From positions 62,001-126,000 of the forward strand of contig LT598469.1 of assembly GCA_900074745.1 (NCBI GenBank): 64,000 nucleotides of DNA. Reading direction: 5' to 3'. Shown here piece after piece: positions 1-9,150 of the stretch; position 1 is the stretch's first letter, and each line of letters opens with the position of its first letter. The DNA comes from Lachancea mirantina (Eukaryota; Ascomycota; Saccharomycetes; Saccharomycetales; Saccharomycetaceae). The notes beneath the pieces were generated by a model. The model did not search any database. It was not told the DNA's origin and worked only from the letters and a program-made list of their open reading frames with translations. A program made the position numbers and the translations under genes.

Positions 1-1
1 C

Positions 2-433
2 ATCATGAAGAGATCTATGAACGATTACTATCTGTATTCCGATGACAACACCGTGGAACCTGCCCAAATTATTGGAAACAAAGTCGCGGGCATTCTCTTC
101 GACAATATAATAGACTACACTACTTACTTTGGCACCAACACCGAGTACAAGAACGGTATCCACATGCTACCGATTACGCCAGTCTCCTCCGAAATTCGTG
201 GGCCTACATTTGTCGGTCAGGAGTGGAACGAGAAGATAGCTGGCATAATCGACAACGTCCAAGGGGGCTGGAAGGGTCTCTTGCTGCTCAACAAGGCACT
301 TTTCGACCCAGCAAGCTCCTACGAGGCCTTTTCCGCGGAAGACTTCGACACCTCGTATCTAGACAATGGCATGTCCCTCACGTGGTCGCTTGCCTTTTCG
401 GGAGGCTTGGCCAACTCGCTGGGTCTATTGTGA
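2..433 (+). CDS. DSE4: Endo-1,3-beta-glucanase, GH81 family, 3' end only
   Basis: This is the C-terminal part (about 143 residues) of a secreted or intracellular endo-1,3-beta-glucanase; the frame is open to the left edge, so the start lies outside the window. The residues fit the end of GH81 enzymes: a NKVAGI-FDN-DY-TYFGTN block, the LPITPVSS block, and the closing [17 protein letters not shown] block. In S. cerevisiae the two members are Dse4/Eng1, a daughter-cell enzyme used in cell separation, and Acf2/Eng2. The ending SGGLANS looks more like Dse4, but I cannot decide between them from the tail alone. Family call is firm, paralog call is tentative. Confidence 0.85.
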   Translation: MMKRSMNDYYLYSDDNTVEPAQIIGNKVAGILFDNIIDYTTYFGTNTEYKNGIHMLPITPVSSEIRGPTFVGQEWNEKIAGIIDNVQGGWKGLLLLNKALFDPASSYEAFSAEDFDTSYLDNGMSLTWSLAFSGGLANSLGLL

Positions 434-1483
434 TTATGAACCGAACAAACAAACAGACACACGCACACACAATGCTACAACCGCTTGCATACGACGACAG
501 GCGTCGTCACCGTCACTTTATAGAGAGGATCTGCTCTGATCCGCCATGATTTCTCATATGTACTTACCGTATACGTTTGGCCAGCGATCCAAACCATTTG
601 TATCCATAAACGCTTTTGTTATGATCTGCTCTGAAGAAAACCGTCATAATTACATTCGTAGGAACAGCCGGCGCTACGAGCAACCTTAGCTAGCCTCGGT
701 TTATCGTCGGTTTGCGCAGTGCGATTGTTGATAAACACCTAGATATGTCGACGTAACCATTCGAAGTGCCAGACGATAAGGCAGCTCGAAGGCACATACA
801 GGCACATACAGGCAAGTCATATCCCGAGAGATGCTGCAACCTCAGGCCCCACGTTCCGAAAATCTTCGCCCCTGAGCGGCATCTCCACATAGCAATGGAA
901 ACTTTCATTTCTTTTCTCGGCCATAAGCGCAAAAACGGGCCGGCGTTAGGCACACAATATAGGCACTATCTAGGCAATTAATAAGGCACATATAGGCACT
1001 ATCTAGGCACAAGAAGCGGTTTCCAGGTACGACGTTGCGCCAATTCCTACAGCTTCTGGTTATGACCCTACATTATCTACATTTACGTCTTCCCTTTCCA
1101 ATAGTGCAGTCAATCAAAGGCAATCGGCAGACGGTAAGCGTGCAGCTCTTCCTGATCTCAAAAGCCACATTAGCAGTATTTCGCACGCAAAAAAAAGGCC
1201 AGCTTTTAGATCATATATACGGCGTCTGCCTAGTTTCAAGCCAATCCGGTCACCGGTTGTCTTAGGAGAGTGCGTCATTCTTGACTGTTACCCCCGCGTC
1301 AACCGACATGTACACAGGAAAAATGCACCGGATGAACAGAAAACAGGCACTGCTGGGCAAAAGTGTAGAAAGAATTTGCTGTGTGGTGTTCGGTCAAACC
1401 GCAGTAAGTAGGAATTTGGGAAAATAATCTTGAGTTCAGGTTTTTGTAGTCTAGGTGTTTAACGAGACCAGAACTGCGTTGAT
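434..1483. promoter_or_regulatory. Intergenic region with AGGCAC repeat array
   Basis: About 1 kb without a convincing gene, holding the glucanase 3' flank and the upstream region of the TPR gene. Its notable content is a cluster of AGGCA words between 779 and 1010. The 10-mer AGGCACATAC occurs twice in tandem (790-799, 800-809), and the 20-mer ATATAGGCACTATCTAGGCA occurs twice (957-976, 990-1009), with more copies at 948 and 984. All copies point the same way. The short open frames here show no recognisable protein. Confidence 0.5.
957..1009 (+). repeat. Perfect 20-bp direct repeat, two copies 33 bp apart
   Basis: ATATAGGCACTATCTAGGCA is present at 957-976 and again, without a mismatch, at 990-1009. 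The spacer contains a further AGGCAC. Each copy itself holds two AGGCA words. A series of sites for one DNA-binding protein, or a small tandem duplication, would both produce this; the sequence alone does not separate them. Confidence 0.85.
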
Positions 1484-3283
1484 ATGGCTACTGGTAAGCG
1501 TGTTAGACAGAATAAGCGGCGCGATTCCAAGAGCTTGGGCAAGAATCTCGTGCGCGGTGTGCCAGGCGCGGAAGACGGCAGTCGAGCGTTGCAAAGCTTC
1601 GAGGGAGCATTAGGAGAGTCGTATGCGATATGTGGACGGATAGCTTGGACGATGGGGCTTAATAAGGCCGCGATCGAACATTTTAGAAGGGCAGTCGAGA
1701 AACTTCCAGGTGATGTGACGGTTTTGATTGCGCTTGCACGAGCAGTGGGCCAAGAGGGCGGGAATGAACAATCGGCGTTGAACGTACTTCTAGAATCGCC
1801 GCTGGCACGTCAGGAAGCTCTTGACTATCGCATATGGCTCCAAATGGCAGAGTCTTATTATAAGCTACAGCGCGCTGACGAAGCACTCTACGCCAACGCA
1901 AAAGCCATCGAGACCCTCGAAGCGCAGAAACGAACCGATGCACAGGCCGCGATTTTACAATCGCGCATCATGCTGTTGAAATCTGATGAAAACCCAGAAC
2001 TTTTGCTTCGGGAACTGGCACCGATTTTTGTAAGAGCTGTTGAAATCGCACGGGCCTGCAACGAGCCCGAAAGCGAACTCAAAGCACGTTTGCTGCTTGC
2101 ACAACTCTACAAACGGTTCGCCCGGTACCCGGAATCTAGAAGCGAGTCCTACGCATGTCTCTCCATTATGAACTCGATTTTGGGCTCACTCCCCATCGAA
2201 TTGGGTATCAAGCGAATGGCATATCTTTACTCTTTTCTGGCCGCCGTCGAGTTCCAAATGGGTAACAAAGAACAGGCGCTGGCAGTGTGCCATAGTGCAC
2301 TGCAGTCTTTACCGCGCAGTGCTCACGCGTCTCTTTTGTTTTGTACAACAGCAGATCTCCTGCTGGCTCTAGGAGACAAGGACAAACTACGGGCTTTCTT
2401 GCCTCAGCTGCTGAATGAAAAAGACTTCACTACAAATAAAAGCTCTAGCTTCGTGTACCTTTTCCATTGGAAAATTGGACGTTTCTACGATGCTCTCAAT
2501 GACTTGAACAGCAGTTTTGCCTTTTATCAAAGTGCCATGAATCTACGACCCAAATCCGCTGCGTTGTGGATAGCCATTGGGTGTCTTTATTTGAAAATGC
2601 GCCAGCTATATGACGCAGAAATCGCCTTCTCCCAGGCTTTATCCTGTTGCAATAAGGGCACCTTCTACCCTCAATTTCTCAACAGATATTACAGAATATT
2701 CGCCGCGTACTCGTGGCTTGGTTTGTCGCAAGTCCACGTTTCCGCCTCCAGGTACCAAAGTGCTGCGAACGCAGTGTCTCAATGTCAAGCTTTACTCTTC
2801 AAAGAAAACGACATGGTTCATGTAGCAAAGGTGAAGGATTTATGCCAAGCAATGGCTTCTAATGTGGGTCCTGTCAGGGAGAGTTTGAGTCCTAATCTAC
2901 CGATGGATATCAGTCTTGATCTTATATTGCAGTATGATGATATGTTCTTTACATCAGAGCCACGTCAGCCAAACCCTTCGACGGAAGAAGCGAATTATTC
3001 GACTGTTGAAAAGAATACACCTTCCTTCAGCTATGTAAAGAGCTATCCAAATGTACATGTCTTGGCCGCGGTGCCGAAGACAACTCCGTTGCAACAACCG
3101 CCAGCCATCGGACAGATGAAGTTCCATCCATACGAAAGTCCTCGTGGTTATGCCCCCGTGATGATGCCGATGGTACCACAGATGTACAATGGGAATGGAA
3201 CACCATACTTCGTCAGCCAGGGCCCGCAACCTATGTCCCATTTCCCGCTTTACCAAGTCCGACGGGACACGCTTTCTCGATAA
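1484..3283 (+). CDS. TPR-repeat protein, distant Cyc8/Ssn6-like
   Basis: A 599-residue protein with a basic N-terminus (KRVRQNKRRDSK), then tetratricopeptide-type helical repeats at roughly residues 43-75, 112-145, 195-225, 245-275, 325-355 and 358-390, and a tail from about 455 that is low-complexity and rich in Pro, Met and Gln. The best repeat, around LWIAIGCLYLKMRQLYDAE, resembles the repeats of the corepressor Cyc8 (Ssn6). TPR repeats plus a Pro/Gln-rich tail is also the Cyc8 layout. However, the repeats are weaker and no long Gln runs are present, so it is not the Cyc8 ortholog itself. It could be a diverged relative or an unrelated TPR scaffold. The start is the first ATG in a long open frame. 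No S. cerevisiae neighbour at this position is known to me. Confidence 0.6.
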   Translation: MATGKRVRQNKRRDSKSLGKNLVRGVPGAEDGSRALQSFEGALGESYAICGRIAWTMGLNKAAIEHFRRAVEKLPGDVTVLIALARAVGQEGGNEQSALNVLLESPLARQEALDYRIWLQMAESYYKLQRADEALYANAKAIETLEAQKRTDAQAAILQSRIMLLKSDENPELLLRELAPIFVRAVEIARACNEPESELKARLLLAQLYKRFARYPESRSESYACLSIMNSILGSLPIELGIKRMAYLYSFLAAVEFQMGNKEQALAVCHSALQSLPRSAHASLLFCTTADLLLALGDKDKLRAFLPQLLNEKDFTTNKSSSFVYLFHWKIGRFYDALNDLNSSFAFYQSAMNLRPKSAALWIAIGCLYLKMRQLYDAEIAFSQALSCCNKGTFYPQFLNRYYRIFAAYSWLGLSQVHVSASRYQSAANAVSQCQALLFKENDMVHVAKVKDLCQAMASNVGPVRESLSPNLPMDISLDLILQYDDMFFTSEPRQPNPSTEEANYSTVEKNTPSFSYVKSYPNVHVLAAVPKTTPLQQPPAIGQMKFHPYESPRGYAPVMMPMVPQMYNGNGTPYFVSQGPQPMSHFPLYQVRRDTLSR

Positions 3284-3427
3284 ACGCACATGCTCAATCG
3301 CTTTAGAGCAGCTACGCTCTAATTAACGAAACCATATACAACAAATCCTTTGCTGAAATATCACTTTAATGCCCAATAACGCTTATTATTAATATTACAT
3401 TCACTGCACAGTTAAACACCTTGACTT

Positions 3428-6295
3428 TTATAATTTGATATAGTCTTTCATGACAACGACACCAGGCTCTCTATTCGCATATGTCACTTCTCTTGGCGAG
3501 TATATTAAAAGTTCATCAAACGCGGGGACTTTACGTCTCAATTTCGATCCAATCTTAGAATCGCTGTCATATTCTCCCCAGTAGCATTTGATATTCATTC
3601 CGAGCGAATTCATTTCTGGATCATCCGTCTTATCATCCACTCTGGGCATCCATTCAAGCCGAATACGATACGGTTGTTGAAAGTCGAGCTTTAGCAATTG
3701 CAATTCATCAATTCCGGACCCCCACCGGAAGTCATCACTGGCAGTACCCAAACCCTGTCTCCCAGGCAATAACGTCGAACTGCTCTTCTTCCTACGATCA
3801 TGGCGAATCGTAACCTGCTTTAAAGGAGAGTTCTGTGAGTCCTCGTCAGAGTTGGAGAAATTAAAGTTCAGGAAGCAGGTACGACTTCCAAGAGACGTTA
3901 TTTCCAGCTCTGCGTAAATGGGTTCGTAAGGAGAGCGTTCCAAAGAGTTGTGGTTGCTTTCAGTTATGTTCACATTCATTATATCGGAATACTTCCAATC
4001 GCTAGGGGCATCGATTGGATATGGGTCGAGACCAAGGTAAGAGCATTTCTCTTGCCCATCGCCTTGTCTTTCACAATGATAGCCCTTGGCGGGGTCATTT
4101 TTAATAGTTGGTATATCATTTAAAGTGGACTCAAGCAAGGTTCCCTGTCTGCCCCACAAGTACACCATAGCGTCTTGAGAAGTTGATCCCACATCTACTT
4201 CTTGCGAAAAGCGAAGCTTCAAGGGGCTTTCTTCCGTGAATGGGGCACGGAGACTTGAAAGAGCAAACGTTATGGCAAAGACACCAATGAGCACTGTCGA
4301 AAGCAGGGCATTTATTTTGTCAACAAAAGGTAATACAGGTACCACCAAGAACAGTCCACCCAACATCGAAACCATGGAAATGTTCCAGGCAGACTTGAAT
4401 CCTTCTTGGCAGGTCTGATTAATGGCACCTAGTACTTGGCTTGTAACGAGAAAAGTGCACAATGTGAGTATAGGAACTACCAAAATGAACTGAACACTCC
4501 ATTCATAATGGCCAAGCTTGCTCGCGGCCCCGGTAACAATTTTCAGCGAGCCTGACGTATTCGATCGAGACGAGGGGATTTGACGCTGGTCGTTTGAATT
4601 ACGGATGAGGGGTGATCTTTCGTTTTCTTCTTGTTCCACGTTTTCCGGTAGTGGCTCCGATGAGGAAGTACTCACTATTTCGGACGAAGTGTCCTGCTCT
4701 TCATCAGAGGCAATGTCATTCTTGGGATATCTAGTGGAGGTTTCTGATTTGAATATCAATAAGCACTGATCAAGAACGGTACCCAAGGATATCAAGAGGT
4801 ACATCAGAGTCGCAAGATACACACCCGTGCTAGTGTATTTTGAAGCATAAAGCTTCCAAGTAACTGTAAGTAAAAGTACCCATAGCAAACCAGACGCTTC
4901 GAGGAAAACGGATGTTTTTAAACGCTGCTCAGGTCTCCATACCTGCAAAAGCGAAAGTACAAAATAATTCACCAATAGAAATTCGCTGGCGAACATAAGC
5001 GTAGGGCTAACGAAATCCCGGTTGTAAATCAAGGCGTTTCTATGGTACATGAATGAGCGAGTAAAAGTGATCACAACGTATGACAAACAAGCAGAAAGTG
5101 GGAGCCTTATCCACGCAGCCAACGAAGGTATATTCTTTGGCTTGTTTTTCTTGATAACAATTTGTAAAGCCAAAATTACAACGGGGAATAGAAGCAGGAT
5201 GGCGCAATTGAAGAGGCACAATGACTTGGCGCTAAACGAGATGAATTTTAAGCCGATTATATCAAAATAAACAGCGGGAATCGAAGTCTCTTCATCTAGG
5301 TCCGAAACATCTTCAAATGTTAGAAATTGGCAAAGTTGGATGGACGTATGGAGCATATGCCACAGAGACGCCTTACTGGTGTATTGTATTGAGTCACGCG
5401 CTGTGTGATAGATAGAGCGAGGTTTGTAGAAAGCGATATCCCAGCCACGTAATCCGTTTTCCTCATAAACTTTGTAATCCGTTTCGCTGCTGATGTATCT
5501 GTCATAGAATCCTTGTTGATAGATGGAATTACCGAAAGGCTGATCTTCGACTGCCCGCCGATAGGCAGACGCGGTACCCACATCTGAAGTCCTGAATAAA
5601 ACTGCTTTGCCGCCCGCTCCTGCACCTTCCAAGTTCAAAACGAACTGTACCAGTTTACTCCACTCGTGTTGCATGAACAACGTAGCACCCATCAATCCGA
5701 ACTCCTCATTATTATTGAAATTAAAAACCATAGTTCGGTCAGGCTGTTGCTGAGTGCAAAGTTTTAGTAGCCCCAAAAGAGTCACGATACCCATTCCATC
5801 GTCTGTCGCACCAAACCCAGTGGGAACGGAATCGAAGTGCGCAGACACGAGAAGTCCAGGTAAGCTTTCGTTTATACCTTTTATTTTGACCAAAAGATTA
5901 GAGGATTCGTAGTAAACCACTCTAGAGGTCGTAGAGGACGCATTGAACACGTTTTGTTGCTTGAAAAGAGCCTTTGTATCGTGTTCGCGATCGTCCCAGG
6001 TTTCAATGAAAGAAGTGTTGCCTACCAAGGTTTCAATCTCCTTTTTCAAGTAGTCATGAACCACATCGTTTTGAGGAGATGTAAACGCATGTGGACGCTC
6101 AGATATGACTTGTAAATGTGCCCATGTGGATTCTAGCACGTCTGCGTATTCGTCGTTCTCGTTAGGAACACTTCTCGTGTATCTTGTATTATCCCAATAG
6201 TACAACGACGCAACGAAAACGACGTTCAGAACGAATAGAATGCTAACAGAGGTCTTTCTGAACCGGAAAATCGGCCTTAATAGCTGTGCCAACAT
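3428..6295 (-). CDS. PFF1: Vacuolar membrane M28 metalloprotease
   Basis: A 955-residue multispanning membrane protease of the vacuole (YBR074W type). An N-terminal signal anchor lies at about residues 16-34. The M28 zinc-peptidase domain follows, with AHFDSVPTG (His153, Asp155), ATDDGMG (Asp165) and NNNEEFG (Glu197/198) as metal-binding and catalytic residues. From about residue 355 hydrophobic segments alternate with an acidic Ser-rich loop (about 525-590), and the C-terminal 260 residues form a non-membrane domain. Length matches the fungal family (about 950-980). It starts at the only suitable ATG and is transcribed away from HEM12. Substrates are not known to me. Confidence 0.95.
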   Translation of the reverse strand: MLAQLLRPIFRFRKTSVSILFVLNVVFVASLYYWDNTRYTRSVPNENDEYADVLESTWAHLQVISERPHAFTSPQNDVVHDYLKKEIETLVGNTSFIETWDDREHDTKALFKQQNVFNASSTTSRVVYYESSNLLVKIKGINESLPGLLVSAHFDSVPTGFGATDDGMGIVTLLGLLKLCTQQQPDRTMVFNFNNNEEFGLMGATLFMQHEWSKLVQFVLNLEGAGAGGKAVLFRTSDVGTASAYRRAVEDQPFGNSIYQQGFYDRYISSETDYKVYEENGLRGWDIAFYKPRSIYHTARDSIQYTSKASLWHMLHTSIQLCQFLTFEDVSDLDEETSIPAVYFDIIGLKFISFSAKSLCLFNCAILLLFPVVILALQIVIKKNKPKNIPSLAAWIRLPLSACLSYVVITFTRSFMYHRNALIYNRDFVSPTLMFASEFLLVNYFVLSLLQVWRPEQRLKTSVFLEASGLLWVLLLTVTWKLYASKYTSTGVYLATLMYLLISLGTVLDQCLLIFKSETSTRYPKNDIASDEEQDTSSEIVSTSSSEPLPENVEQEENERSPLIRNSNDQRQIPSSRSNTSGSLKIVTGAASKLGHYEWSVQFILVVPILTLCTFLVTSQVLGAINQTCQEGFKSAWNISMVSMLGGLFLVVPVLPFVDKINALLSTVLIGVFAITFALSSLRAPFTEESPLKLRFSQEVDVGSTSQDAMVYLWGRQGTLLESTLNDIPTIKNDPAKGYHCERQGDGQEKCSYLGLDPYPIDAPSDWKYSDIMNVNITESNHNSLERSPYEPIYAELEITSLGSRTCFLNFNFSNSDEDSQNSPLKQVTIRHDRRKKSSSTLLPGRQGLGTASDDFRWGSGIDELQLLKLDFQQPYRIRLEWMPRVDDKTDDPEMNSLGMNIKCYWGEYDSDSKIGSKLRRKVPAFDELLIYSPREVTYANREPGVVVMKDYIKL

Positions 6296-7701
6296 GGTCA
6301 GCCGCTTCTTCGATCCTGAACTGTAGCTCTCGAATTGGTACTTTCGAAGTTACATTAATTTATCGATGAGTGGCCATGGGGTCAAAACTTCGAAATCACG
6401 TGACCACAATTCCAAATCAGTTTCTATGGTTTCCAGAGCTGTTGATGATCTTTTGAATGGCTTATGATTTCATAATACGTTCTGATAACAGTGGATTTAA
6501 CACCTCAAAGGGTCTTCGGAGTCTTTTCCCGTCAAAATTTCGATGAATTGCAAGAATGCTATGGAGACGCCTCGATGAAGCTATTGACAGTACAAACAGT
6601 ACATCACCGATATTTATAACATTCAGGCATGCTCACTTCAATCTATTCTCTTCTTTCTACGTTGTCGTCAAGAAATCCTTCTATTTTTCCCCATTAATTG
6701 AATTTCAAAGTCGAATTTGAAAACATATAATTTAGTTGCCATTGAAGTTGTAACAATATTCAAGCACTCGTGAGGAGCATCCTGATAAACCACAACCGAT
6801 CAATGAATTACATGACACAACGACAACCCTGGTTGACCCATCAGAGACAAGTAAGTTGCTAGGATTGCTTCATACTTACGCGTACTCAGTAGTTAACGTC
6901 AGCGTCGGACCATGGTGAGAGTAACTCAGAAGTACGAGGAACTTCAACAATTGTTTCAAAACAACCAGAAATATTGTTCTGTCGTGCTCCACACGACAAT
7001 GAAGGTTACAGCTACTGTAAATTCAAGGGTCCCTACTCCAGGAAAGTGCTTTATAACTGACGATCAAACATGAATTTCTAGTAATAACATAGCATATGAC
7101 TAGAGCGCTTTTTACGGCAGATCCAGTTTTGAATTTATATGGGCTCTCAATGAGGATATAAGAGCCACTGAGTTGACATCTCGTACCAAGTCGTTACTCA
7201 GATTCCTAGGAACGGTTCAAGAATCCAGCAGAGGAATGATGGCTGCCAGCAGTGATCGTGGACTCGAAATTGTAACACGACTGACTACTAAAACCACGAA
7301 GGGCCTGGTAAATCAATCACGGTAGTCGAGTAATAGATCGACCTAAGTAACCAGATTACTCAACCACTGCCCTGTCAGACAAGGTTTAAGTATCGGTTCG
7401 TAATCTAAAACTTCGTCACTTACTCATTGATACCCAATCACTTTACACGGGTGTAATAATTACTTCAAGGATGCCCTTGACAACAAGATGATGCCCATTA
7501 GAGGGCTAAAAATTGAATTCCTTGCACTGTATCCTATTCATCTCTAGTCACGTTTCCGCCGCGTAGTCGGCGACTGATATACCGATTGTCACCGACTTTT
7601 CCTCATTTCTAGCGTTTAAGATAGATTTCTTAACAGTGTAAACGAACTGAAAAAAATAGCAACCTTCGGGCCCAAAAGACATACCAGTCCATGGCGTATC
7701 G
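6296..7701. other. Gene-poor 1.4 kb region upstream of PFF1 and HEM12
   Basis: Divergent intergenic region, long for this genome. ATCACGTGAC at 6395-6404 is an E-box of the Cbf1/Tye7 type, 100 bp upstream of PFF1. Between about 6800 and 7330 there are short open stretches on the plus strand (for example about 70 codons ending near 7322, and 52 codons from the ATG at 6912) that I cannot assign to any family. They may be the worn remains of a lost gene or chance frames. Confidence 0.4.
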
Positions 7702-7705
7702 ATGA
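7691..7705 (+). promoter_or_regulatory. Upstream micro-ORF overlapping the HEM12 start
   Basis: ATG GCG TAT CGA TGA encodes Met-Ala-Tyr-Arg and stops at 7703-7705. The stop overlaps both candidate HEM12 start codons (ATG at 7702 and at 7705), giving an ATGATG/TGATG overlap. If the transcript includes it, ribosomes could reinitiate or be lost here. The sequence is plain; the regulatory role is inference. Confidence 0.45.
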
Positions 7706-8808
7706 TGCAATTGAGCCAACGTTTGGAGTTTCCTAAACTCAAAAATGACCTTATTTTGAGAGCTGCTCGCGGAGAGGCCGTTGAAAGGCCTCCTTGTTGG
7801 ATAATGCGTCAAGCAGGACGGTATTTGCCAGAGTACCACGAAGTTAAAAACGGACGAGACTTTTTCGAGACCTGTAGGGACGCTGAGATTGCCAGCGAGA
7901 TCACGATTCAACCCGTCAGGAGATACGCGGGGCTTTTGGACGCTGCCATCATTTTCAGCGATATTCTTGTCATTCCCCAGGCAATGGGCATGAAAGTCGA
8001 AATGGTTGAGGGCAAAGGTCCACATTTTCCAGAACCTCTCAGAACTTTAGAAGATGCCCAAAAGGTTTTGGACTACGAAGTCGACGTCTTGAAAGAACTA
8101 GCATGGGCCTTTAAAGCGATCACGGTGACCAGAATGAAACTCGATGGTCAAGTTCCTTTGCTTGGCTTTTGCGGTGGACCTTGGACTTTGCTCGTTTACA
8201 TGACCGAAGGCGGTGGATCTCGCCTCTTTAGGTTTGCCAAACAATGGTTGAACGAGTCCCCAAATGTGATTCACAAACTATTACAAAAAACCACTGACGT
8301 CGCAGTCGAGTTTTTGGCGCAACAAGTTGTTGCAGGTGCCCAGATGCTTCAGGTTTTCGAAAGTTGGGGTGGAGAGCTAAGTAGCCGCGATTTTGACGAA
8401 TTTTGTCTCCCATACGTAAGACAAATTAGCGCCAAATTACCTGCGCGTCTCAGAGAACTTGGTATTATCGAACACATCCCAATAACCATTTTTGCCAAGG
8501 GTTCTTGGTACGCCCTTGATGCTCTTTGCGACTCTGGTTACAGCGCGGTCTCACTAGACTGGCTTTGGGACCCAAAAGAAGCCGTCAAAATCAGCAACGG
8601 CCGTGTGACATTGCAAGGCAACCTAGACCCAGGTGTCATCTACGGAACCGACGAGATCATCACAAAGAGAGTCGAAGAAATGATTTCAGGTTTTGGAGGA
8701 GGAAAGAAAAACTACATTGTCAATTTCGGCCACGGTACACATCCTTTCATGGACCCAGAGAAGATCAAACATTTTCTACAAGAATGTCACAGAATTGGGT
8801 CCGCTTAA
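7702..8808 (+). CDS. HEM12: Uroporphyrinogen decarboxylase
   Basis: A 368-residue cytosolic enzyme that removes four carboxyl groups from uroporphyrinogen III to give coproporphyrinogen III, the fifth step of heme synthesis. The family signature [16 protein letters not shown] is at about residues 30-45 with its substrate-gripping Arg residues. [19 protein letters not shown], the SWGGELS block and the closing [13 protein letters not shown] are also present. Length fits the family (362 in S. cerevisiae). ATG 7702 gives 368 residues; ATG 7705, directly after it, gives 367. It corresponds to YDR047C and is followed by VMS1 as in S. cerevisiae. Confidence 0.97.
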   Translation: MMQLSQRLEFPKLKNDLILRAARGEAVERPPCWIMRQAGRYLPEYHEVKNGRDFFETCRDAEIASEITIQPVRRYAGLLDAAIIFSDILVIPQAMGMKVEMVEGKGPHFPEPLRTLEDAQKVLDYEVDVLKELAWAFKAITVTRMKLDGQVPLLGFCGGPWTLLVYMTEGGGSRLFRFAKQWLNESPNVIHKLLQKTTDVAVEFLAQQVVAGAQMLQVFESWGGELSSRDFDEFCLPYVRQISAKLPARLRELGIIEHIPITIFAKGSWYALDALCDSGYSAVSLDWLWDPKEAVKISNGRVTLQGNLDPGVIYGTDEIITKRVEEMISGFGGGKKNYIVNFGHGTHPFMDPEKIKHFLQECHRIGSA

Positions 8809-9150
8809 GACACTTCGAAATGCCAGTGTCGATATATGGAGCGAGGGATTTCAAGAAGTTCAATTTCATTCCGTATTCTTATCATCAAAACGACGCATAT
8901 ATCTATTAGAAGGCACGATCGGGGAATGCCGTAAACCATTTCAAAAGCTCGACGAGCTTGCTATAAATATAATAACGAGTATACGATGATCATTGGAGTT
9001 CACATGGCTAATTTACGGAGATTCAAGATATTCTCATATATTTTAACGTACGTAAATTTTTCAAGATATTAAAACGCAAGACTTTTGACATGATTATCTA
9101 TTCAGTTTATCATCTCTGAAGCGCTTGTTAGGGGCATTTGGTCGATCTAG
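8809..9150. other. HEM12-VMS1 intergenic region
   Basis: A 342-bp AT-rich spacer between two genes read in the same direction. It must contain the HEM12 3' end and the VMS1 promoter. I see no RNA gene or defined motif in it. Confidence 0.5.

Noticed and set aside
6395-6404. ATCACGTGAC as a possible centromere CDEI element (also 18405, 41114, 59230)
   Set aside because: None is followed by a long AT-rich CDEII and a TTCCGAA-type CDEIII; they read better as Cbf1/Tye7 E-boxes.
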